The position numbers and the translations under genes were made by a program. This document shows positions 7,288 to 12,184 of a stretch of DNA of 12,184 nt, piece after piece (the stretch's first letter is position 1; each line of letters begins with the position of its first letter). The notes under the pieces are model-generated. The model searched no databases. It was not told where the DNA came from and saw only the letters and a program-made list of their open reading frames with translations. Source of the DNA: Sulfurimonas sp. (GTDB lineage Bacteria; Campylobacterota; Campylobacteria; Campylobacterales; Sulfurimonadaceae); assembly GCA_027066935.1 (NCBI GenBank), contig JAMOMX010000196.1:1-12184 (forward strand), read 5' to 3'.

Positions 7288-8749
7288 TTTGAAAGCACAA
7301 GGTACCAAAGCATTTATTTGGGATTTTTTTGGCAAGATGGCTACACATGGAATGGGGTTTATTGTCTCTATATTTCTTGCCAGGATTCTAGAACCTTCTG
7401 ATTTTGGACTTGTGGCAATGTCGATGGTAATCATTGCTATTGCTGGAATCTTTAGTGATATTGGTTTGGGAGGGGCACTGATACAAAGGAGAAGAGTACG
7501 TCCGATTCACTACTCTTCGGTTTTTTACTTTAACATCTTTATCGGACTGTTTCTAACACTTGTAACTTACTTTTCAGCACCACAGATTAGTAAATTTTAT
7601 GGAAATGAGCAGATATTGGCTTTGACAGAAGTTCTCTCTATCCTGTTTATCATTAATGCATTTAGTTCTGTTCAAAGTGTACGGTTACGCAAAGAACTGA
7701 ATTATACTCTCTTAACAAAGATTACCTTAATAGCATCATTAATCAGTGGTATCGTTGGGATCTCTCTTGCATTTTGGGGTGCAGGAGTTTGGAGTTTAGT
7801 TGCACAAGCTTTAACACAAGGAATTATTTACAATATACTTATTTGGTCAGCCAAACATTGGAGACCTAGTTTAGAGTTTTCATGGAAAGCATTGACTCAG
7901 CTTTGGGGTTATGGATTTCGTATGTTTTTGTCGAGCTTATTAAATACAGTATATACTCAAATTGATACTATCATCATCGGAAAACTCTTTGATTCAGCCA
8001 CACTTGGTTTTTTTAATCGTGCTAAATCTTTACACGGCTTAGCAATGCAATACTCATCAAGCTCTTTAATGGCTGTTTTATTCCCTGTACTCTCAAAAGT
8101 ACAAAAAGATTTGCCAAGATTTCAAAATATCGTACTAAAATCACTAGGAATTATCAACTTTATTACTTTTATGCTCATCGGTAGTTTATACCTGGTATCA
8201 CATGAACTTATAATGATACTATACGGCGAAAAGTGGTTGCAGTCCGTTTACTACTTCAAAATTTTGATTTTGAGTGGATTTGCCTATCCCATAAGTGCTT
8301 TGTTGGTAAATGTATTAAGTAGCCGAGGAAACTCAAAAGCATTTTTGAGGTTAGAAATATATAAAAAGCTGATAGGGTCTATCAGCTTGATAGTACTTTA
8401 TTTTTTTGGTATTGAGATGTTTTTATATGCCTTAATCGTTCAAGCAGTTATAAATGGATATATCTTAAATATACTATATGCTTCCAGAGAGATTTTTGTA
8501 CCATTCTCTCAATTTTCCAAACCACTGCTTGTACAGGCTGCTATCGCAGCAACATCCATCATATTGACAATCTTTTTTTCCAAAGATATAATTTTACACG
8601 ATGCAATAATGATTTTAATAAAAGGTACAATGTTTTTGCTGTTCTATGTTGGTTTTAGCTATCTTTTCAAAACCAGCTCTTTCAGATACTTCCTAGAGCA
8701 GATAGTACCATTAATAAGAAAAAAACTTACCAACAGGACAAAGGACTAA
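7280..8749 (+). CDS. wzx: Polysaccharide flippase, Wzx/WzxC-type (MOP superfamily)
   Basis: This is an integral membrane exporter predicted to flip a lipid-linked oligosaccharide across the inner membrane. At 489 residues it contains about 12-14 hydrophobic segments spread over its length, for example 25-38, 42-63, 79-99 and a long pair near 146-190. The N terminus has the family pattern: KAFIWDFFGKMATHGMGF (10-27), FLARILEPSDFGLVAM (32-47), then a stretch ending DIGLGGALIQRR. This pattern is typical of the WzxC/TuaB branch, which tends to have broad or charged substrates. Initiation is at TTG (MSSLKAQGT), supported by an AAGGA upstream. The sequence looks richer in G and C than the flanking glycosyltransferase genes, though I have not measured this. 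A perfect 10-base inverted repeat lies within the coding region at 8366-8388. It follows the CDP-transferase with an eight-base overlap, which puts it in the same operon. Confidence 0.92.
   Translation: MSSLKAQGTKAFIWDFFGKMATHGMGFIVSIFLARILEPSDFGLVAMSMVIIAIAGIFSDIGLGGALIQRRRVRPIHYSSVFYFNIFIGLFLTLVTYFSAPQISKFYGNEQILALTEVLSILFIINAFSSVQSVRLRKELNYTLLTKITLIASLISGIVGISLAFWGAGVWSLVAQALTQGIIYNILIWSAKHWRPSLEFSWKALTQLWGYGFRMFLSSLLNTVYTQIDTIIIGKLFDSATLGFFNRAKSLHGLAMQYSSSSLMAVLFPVLSKVQKDLPRFQNIVLKSLGIINFITFMLIGSLYLVSHELIMILYGEKWLQSVYYFKILILSGFAYPISALLVNVLSSRGNSKAFLRLEIYKKLIGSISLIVLYFFGIEMFLYALIVQAVINGYILNILYASREIFVPFSQFSKPLLVQAAIAATSIILTIFFSKDIILHDAIMILIKGTMFLLFYVGFSYLFKTSSFRYFLEQIVPLIRKKLTNRTKD
8366..8388 (+). 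repeat. Perfect inverted repeat inside the flippase gene
   Basis: AAGCTGATAG (8366-8375) and CTATCAGCTT (8379-8388) are exact reverse complements separated by GGT, giving a 10-base stem with a 3-base loop. It falls within codons for KLIGSISLI and has no T-run after it, so it does not look like an intrinsic terminator. Chance is possible, but such a long perfect stem is uncommon in AT-rich coding sequence. Confidence 0.75.
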
Positions 8750-8750
8750 T

Positions 8751-9743
8751 ATGTATCAAAAAACTGAACAAGAGATTATGGAAAATTGGAAAGGAGACAT
8801 CTCCAATCCAATTGTTAGTATTTGCTCTATTACATATAATCATGAAAAGTATATAGAGGAAGCATTAGATAGTTTTTTAATGCAAGAGACTAACTTTCCT
8901 TTTGAAATTGTAATAGATGATGATTGTTCACCAGATAATACAGAAGCTATTATAAGGCAATATAAAAAAAAATTTCCAACTATTATAAATGAAAATATAC
9001 GCAAAAAAAACGTTGGATCAATGCATAATTTTATAGAAAATATGAAAAGAGCTAGAGGAAAATATATAGCTCTTTGTGAAGGAGATGACTATTGGACTGA
9101 TCCGTTAAAGCTTCAGAAACAGGTGGATTTTCTTAATAAAAACATTGAGTATGTGTGTTGCTTTCATGGTTCTAAAGTTGTAAATAAAGAAGGTTTAGTG
9201 ATTAACTCTTCATTGCTTGGCAATCCAAGAGATTACAATGAGATAGAACTACTTTCAACTGCTGCATTTATTACTGTACATTCAGTCATGTTTAGAAATA
9301 TTATTGAGTATTCTAATATGCTTAAAGACATGCCTTTTGGTGATATGGCACTTTGGCACCTTTTAGGATTTCATGGTAAAGCCAAATATTTGAAAAATAT
9401 TAAAAAAGCAGTTTATAGAGTACATGATGGTGGTATTTGGAGTAGTTTAGATAAATATGATAAATATGAAAAAACAGTTTTTTCAAAAAAGGTTATTAAA
9501 CAAAATTTAATTTCAAAATCTATTAACACGACTATGATCAATATCATTATCAAGAAGTATATTTTACAAAAAGTAAATAGTACGCTTAGCAATAAAGATT
9601 TTGATTTATACAGAAAAATTGTTTTGAATATATGGAAAGATTCAGACTATACATTTTCAGAATTTTTAAGTTTAACCTTAAAGCCACTTGTGCAAAAAAT
9701 AAATAAAAAATTTAAAGGTATATTTAATGTCCGAAATAAATAA
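8751..9743 (+). CDS. Family 2 glycosyltransferase
   Basis: This is a GT-A-fold inverting glycosyltransferase that would add one sugar to the growing lipid-linked unit in the cytoplasm. The N-terminal catalytic domain has SICSITYNHEKYIEEALDSF (23-42), IDDDCSPDNT (55-64; the DDxS nucleotide-binding acidic motif) and ALCEGDDYWTDPLKLQKQ (107-124), where GDD is the metal-binding DxD equivalent. The CEGDDYWTDPLKLQKQ form marks a common subgroup in O-antigen and capsule loci. The C-terminal ~120 residues are lysine-rich and unassigned. The ATG follows the flippase stop by one base, with an AAGGA a few bases upstream. Runs of nine and eight adenines (8964-8972 and 9003-9010) encode lysines near residues 72-74 and 85-86 and could be slip-prone. 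Donor and acceptor sugars cannot be read from the sequence. The end overlaps the next gene by 17 bases. Confidence 0.9.
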   Translation: MYQKTEQEIMENWKGDISNPIVSICSITYNHEKYIEEALDSFLMQETNFPFEIVIDDDCSPDNTEAIIRQYKKKFPTIINENIRKKNVGSMHNFIENMKRARGKYIALCEGDDYWTDPLKLQKQVDFLNKNIEYVCCFHGSKVVNKEGLVINSSLLGNPRDYNEIELLSTAAFITVHSVMFRNIIEYSNMLKDMPFGDMALWHLLGFHGKAKYLKNIKKAVYRVHDGGIWSSLDKYDKYEKTVFSKKVIKQNLISKSINTTMINIIIKKYILQKVNSTLSNKDFDLYRKIVLNIWKDSDYTFSEFLSLTLKPLVQKINKKFKGIFNVRNK

Positions 9744-10566
9744 AAAAATAGATATCCCAATTTATATTATTAACTTAAAAAAAGATATTGAAAAGAAAGA
9801 GCATATGCAAAAACTTTGTGAAAAACATAATTTATATCAAGAGTTTATTAACGCAGTTGATGGAAGATTGTTAAGTGAAGAAAATATTAATGAAATCTAT
9901 TCTAGTGCAAAGGCAATTAATACCATCGGAAGAGAACTTAGTCGAGGTGAAATTGGTTGTGCTCTTAGTCACATAAGCATTTATAAAAAAATGGTTAATG
10001 AAAATATCAGTGAAGCAATAGTTTTTGAAGATGATATTGAATTTAACAATAACTTATTAAAGGTGCTTCATAAAATCAATAACTTTCCAGATAATTGGAA
10101 TCTTGTTTTACTTGGTCACCATGCTTGTCCAGCACGGGATATAGAAACGCATTATAGCTTTTGGGAAAAGAAAGGTCTTGATAATACATATATGATAGCA
10201 CGACCTGCTGAAATGGGATGTGGTACTTATGGATATATATTAAAACTAGAGGCAGCAAAAATTCTTCTTCATGATCTTAAGATTCTAGAAAAACCAATTG
10301 ATCACTACACAGGTATTGATAAAAAACTAAATTTGTATATTGTTAGTCCAGCTGTAATAAAAATCCATGATTTTTTGAGTAATACTTATCATAGTATGGA
10401 AGATCGCAAAAAATTACAAAAAAAACAAAAATCGATTATTTATTCTAGGAAAAGAAAAGTTTTGATTTTTTTCTATTTGAATAAGGTTTGGGATAAGATA
10501 AATGGTAAATATATAAGACTAAAACAGTTTTTAAAAAGGCGGCGGAAATACGAAAAGTATGGTTGA
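9727..10566 (+). CDS. Family 25 glycosyltransferase (LOS/LPS type)
   Basis: The protein has the GT25 pattern found in lipooligosaccharide galactosyltransferases: IPIYIINLKKDIEKKEHM (10-27), FINAVDGRLL (40-49), LSRGEIGCALSHISIYKKMV (71-90), AIVFEDDIEF (97-106; E-D-D is the metal/nucleotide site) and GCGTYGYILKLEAAK (164-178) before PIDHY (190-194). The family typically transfers galactose from UDP-galactose, but the sugar cannot be told here. The 279-residue length is in the usual range and the C terminus is strongly basic, which may help membrane association. The ATG at 9727, with AAAGG seven bases before it, starts 17 bases inside the upstream glycosyltransferase, so the two are probably translated together. 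The base composition looks very AT-rich. After its stop the operon is interrupted by a gap of about 380 bases holding a broken gene. Confidence 0.9.
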   Translation: MSEINKKIDIPIYIINLKKDIEKKEHMQKLCEKHNLYQEFINAVDGRLLSEENINEIYSSAKAINTIGRELSRGEIGCALSHISIYKKMVNENISEAIVFEDDIEFNNNLLKVLHKINNFPDNWNLVLLGHHACPARDIETHYSFWEKKGLDNTYMIARPAEMGCGTYGYILKLEAAKILLHDLKILEKPIDHYTGIDKKLNLYIVSPAVIKIHDFLSNTYHSMEDRKKLQKKQKSIIYSRKRKVLIFFYLNKVWDKINGKYIRLKQFLKRRRKYEKYG

Positions 10567-10652
10567 TACTGCATGTTGTCTTAAAATTTCCATTTGCAAA
10601 TAGTATTTATAATTATAAAGCACGACCAGTGTCAAGTACAAAGTTAAATCCC

Positions 10653-10666
10653 TCGTCTTCAGACGA
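10653..10666 (+). repeat. Short hairpin in the intergenic gap
   Basis: TCGTC and GACGA pair around a TTCA loop, with a further C-G pair outside a mismatch. No T-run follows. Its higher GC content stands out against the surrounding AT-rich gap. It could be a leftover palindrome of a mobile element end or a chance hairpin; nothing else of an element is visible. Confidence 0.4.
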
Positions 10667-10703
10667 AGAATGATATAGTTATTTTAATAATGACTTAGCT
10701 AAT

Positions 10704-10729
10704 ATAACTAAAAAGTTATCTAATTTTTT
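10704..10729 (+). terminator. Possible weak intrinsic terminator
   Basis: ATAACT and AGTTAT form a six-base stem around an AAAA loop, followed after four bases by six Ts (10724-10729). The stem is AT-rich and short, so it would be weak at best. It lies between the two halves of the glycosyltransferase operon, where partial termination would make sense, but it may be a chance arrangement. Confidence 0.25.
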
Positions 10730-10915
10730 ATGTTCAACAATAAAAATATATTAATAACAGGCGTAAATAGTAGTTGTGAAAAAAAATATGTAGAAATTTT
10801 ATTGTAAAACTACAAACCCAATAAAATTATTATCTATTCAAAAGGTGAGCTAAAACAATTTGAAATATAACAAACATAAAATAAGTCTTTTATGAAATAT
10901 TTTATAGGTGATATC
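10730..10915 (+). pseudogene. pseB: 5' remnant of pseB (UDP-N-acetylglucosamine 4,6-dehydratase)
   Basis: From the ATG at 10730 one frame reads MFNNKNILITG, KKYVEILL, stop, NYKPNKIIIYSKGELKQFEI, stop, QT, stop, NKSFMKYFIGDI. This follows, in order and spacing, the first ~62 residues of Campylobacterota PseB, an inverting 4,6-dehydratase that begins pseudaminic acid synthesis. As I recall, that protein begins MFNKKNILITGGTGSFGK and continues with NYKPNKIIIYSRDELKQFEM and MRYFIGDVRD. Three in-frame stops (10805-10807, 10868-10870, 10877-10879) interrupt it. The glycine-rich NAD loop GGTGSFG has decayed to GVNSSCE, and the other ~270 residues are absent, cut off before the next gene at 10951. 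It cannot make an enzyme. It is a relic of an earlier arrangement of this locus or of a recombination event. Confidence 0.85.
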
Positions 10916-10950
10916 CTGATTGAATTAATTGGAAAAAGAAAGAAAATATT

Positions 10951-11967
10951 ATGATAAATAACTATCCATTAGTATCCATACTGATACCACTTTACAATGC
11001 AGAAGAATATTTTGATGAGACAATGAAATCTTTATTGTTCCAAACATATAAAAACTTAGAAATAATAATCGTTGATGATGGATCAACTGATGCTAGTCTT
11101 GAAATTGCCAGAAATTATGAAAAATTACATAAAAATGTAAAAGTTTATACACAATTAAATAGCGGTGCACAGAAAGCAAGAAACAGAGCATTTGAGCTCT
11201 CAAAAGGTGAGTATATCCAATATTTCGATGCTGATGATATTATGCATCCTCATAAAATATTATCTCAAATAGAAGTTTTAAGACAAAATGACTTTCAAGA
11301 GACCACTGTTGCAACAGGTAAATGGATTAGTTTTAAAGAGTCTATTGAAAATACTTTATACGTAGATCTGATTATCAATAAAAGTTATGAGAATAAATTT
11401 TTATATTTTAAAGAATCATGGGAAAATGTACAATACATCATTGGTCAATCATGGCTTATTACAAGAAAATTACATCTCAAGGTTGGTAAATGGAATGAGT
11501 CTTTAGTTAGAAATCAAGATGGTGAATTTTTTACAAGAGTTGCTTATAATGCAGATAAAATTATTTTTGTTCAAAAGAGTATTGTCTATTATCGAAAAGG
11601 TATTTTGACAAGTATTACTTCAAAAAAATCATTAAAGAGTATGCATTCACATTTAGATTCTTATAGAATATATGCAGATCTCGTAAAAAATGACTTAAAT
11701 AAACATTCTTTGCATAAAGCTGTTGCTTCATTGTACTCAGTATTTTATGGAGATTACTATCCTTTGGATAAACAAATGAAAAAGGAAGTATTAGCATTGA
11801 TTAAAGAACTAGGTTATAATGAGCCTGTGATAGCTTTTAAACCAAGTTCGCTTTGGATAGTTAGATTTTTTGGAGTAGATGCTGGATTGTATCTAAGAGA
11901 CATCAAATCAAAGTTTGTTTCTATGCTGAATTTACTTAAAATTTACTTAAGCAAAAAGAGAACTTAA
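10951..11967 (+). CDS. Family 2 glycosyltransferase
   Basis: This is a GT-A-fold glycosyltransferase with VSILIPLYNAEEYFDETMKS (8-27), IIIVDDGSTDASLEIA (38-53; DDGST is the nucleotide-binding site), GAQKARNRAFELSKGEYIQY (72-91), FDADD (92-96; DxD metal site) and VRNQDGEFFTR (186-196; the acidic residues fit the catalytic-base region). At 338 residues it is complete. The start at 10951 gives the conserved N terminus about seven residues in, preceded by a purine-rich AGAAAGAAAA rather than a strong AGGAGG. It is the first intact gene after the 384-base gap, so it either has its own promoter there or depends on read-through from the preceding operon. The sugar transferred is unknown. One base separates its stop from the next ATG. 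Confidence 0.92.
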   Translation: MINNYPLVSILIPLYNAEEYFDETMKSLLFQTYKNLEIIIVDDGSTDASLEIARNYEKLHKNVKVYTQLNSGAQKARNRAFELSKGEYIQYFDADDIMHPHKILSQIEVLRQNDFQETTVATGKWISFKESIENTLYVDLIINKSYENKFLYFKESWENVQYIIGQSWLITRKLHLKVGKWNESLVRNQDGEFFTRVAYNADKIIFVQKSIVYYRKGILTSITSKKSLKSMHSHLDSYRIYADLVKNDLNKHSLHKAVASLYSVFYGDYYPLDKQMKKEVLALIKELGYNEPVIAFKPSSLWIVRFFGVDAGLYLRDIKSKFVSMLNLLKIYLSKKRT

Positions 11968-11968
11968 A

Positions 11969-12184
11969 ATGATGAATAAAAAACCTTTTTTTAGTGTAGT
12001 AATACCACTTTATAATAAAGAAAGATATATTAAAAAAACTTTGAAAAGTGTTCTGAATCAGACATTTACTAATTTTGAAATTATTATTGTTGATGATGGA
12101 TCAAAAGATAACAGTTATGAAATAGTTGAGTCTATAAAAGATTCTCGTATTCGTTTTATTTGTCAAGAAAATGGAGGACCATCT
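11969..12184 (+). CDS. Family 2 glycosyltransferase, N-terminal part (cut by window end)
   Basis: The 72 codons present read MMNKKPFFSVVIPLYNKERY, then QTFTNFEIIIVDDGSKDNS (40-58) and QENGGPS at the edge. This is the start of a family 2 glycosyltransferase with its DDGS nucleotide-binding motif intact. Two ATG codons stand in tandem at 11969 and 11972; either could start the protein. The stop of the previous gene lies one base upstream, which suggests cotranscription with it. No DxD region is reached inside the window, so subgroup and length cannot be judged. Confidence 0.88.
   Translation, partial: MMNKKPFFSVVIPLYNKERYIKKTLKSVLNQTFTNFEIIIVDDGSKDNSYEIVESIKDSRIRFICQENGGPS

Larger units (their letters stand above)
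10567..10729 (+). other. Non-coding stretch before a pseB remnant
   Basis: No convincing gene lies here. One frame stays open from 10509 to a TGA at 10671-10673 (…VWLILHVVLKFPF…NPSSSDEE), but it has no credible start, mostly overlaps the preceding gene and matches no family I recognise. Two weak hairpins are present (10653-10666 and 10704-10719). A TATAAT at 10608-10613 could serve as a -10 box, though no suitably spaced -35 is visible and such a string is common in DNA this AT-rich. Together with the broken gene after it, the stretch looks like a decayed junction between two glycosyltransferase groups. Confidence 0.5.

Noticed and set aside
10608..10613. TATAAT as a promoter -10 box
   Set aside because: The nearest TTG-type -35 (TTGTCT at 10576-10581) would need a 26-base spacer, and TATAAT is frequent by chance in this AT-rich DNA. 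It is mentioned in the gap entry but not called.
10653..10666. Palindrome as the end of an IS200/IS605-type element
   Set aside because: No transposase, second end or copy is visible in the window, so the idea cannot be supported beyond a short hairpin.
10509..10673. Open frame of about 54 codons running past the family 25 glycosyltransferase stop
   Set aside because: It has no credible start codon, overlaps the intact glycosyltransferase end and matches nothing I recognise. It was considered as a frameshifted C terminus, but the annotated basic tail already looks normal for the family.
1..12184. CRISPR array, tRNA, rRNA, riboswitch or intact insertion sequence
   Set aside because: No regularly spaced repeats, cloverleaf-like segments, conserved rRNA strings or transposase motifs were seen on either strand.

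Overview
The window is a stretch of a bacterial surface-polysaccharide (O-antigen, capsule or exopolysaccharide) locus, with every gene on the + strand. The DNA is AT-rich, arginine is mostly AGA, genes overlap tightly, and a decayed gene resembles the Campylobacter/Helicobacter-type PseB. Together these suggest a member of the Campylobacterota (Sulfurimonas, Sulfurovum, Arcobacter or Campylobacter relatives). That assignment is an inference; no rRNA or tRNA is present to anchor it.

Layout. Bases 36-206 hold the C-terminal remnant of a DegT-type sugar aminotransferase. Bases 199-6002 carry five genes joined by 1-4 base overlaps: a VioA-like nucleotide-sugar aminotransferase, an ATP-grasp/HAD fusion, a cytidylyltransferase/PEP-mutase fusion, a phosphonopyruvate decarboxylase, and an iron-type alcohol dehydrogenase. 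A CDP-glycerol-glycerophosphotransferase-like enzyme (6028-7287), a Wzx-type flippase (7280-8749), a family-2 glycosyltransferase (8751-9743) and a family-25 glycosyltransferase (9727-10566) follow with little or no spacing. A 384-base gap (10567-10950) contains a broken pseB 5' end and weak hairpins. Two more family-2 glycosyltransferases close the window; the last is cut by the window edge at 12184.

How the genes may work together. PEP mutase and phosphonopyruvate decarboxylase convert phosphoenolpyruvate to phosphonoacetaldehyde. No phosphonoacetaldehyde aminotransferase is present. The dehydrogenase instead points to reduction to 2-hydroxyethylphosphonate (HEP). The cytidylyltransferase domain fused to the mutase could make the CDP-activated phosphonate, and the TagB/TagF-like transferase next door could move it onto the glycan. 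The aminotransferase and ATP-grasp protein look like a second decoration: an amino sugar whose amine is then acylated. The glycosyltransferases assemble the repeat unit and the flippase exports it. Individual enzyme families are assigned from visible motifs. The integrated pathway, the HEP end product and the transferase's donor are inference.
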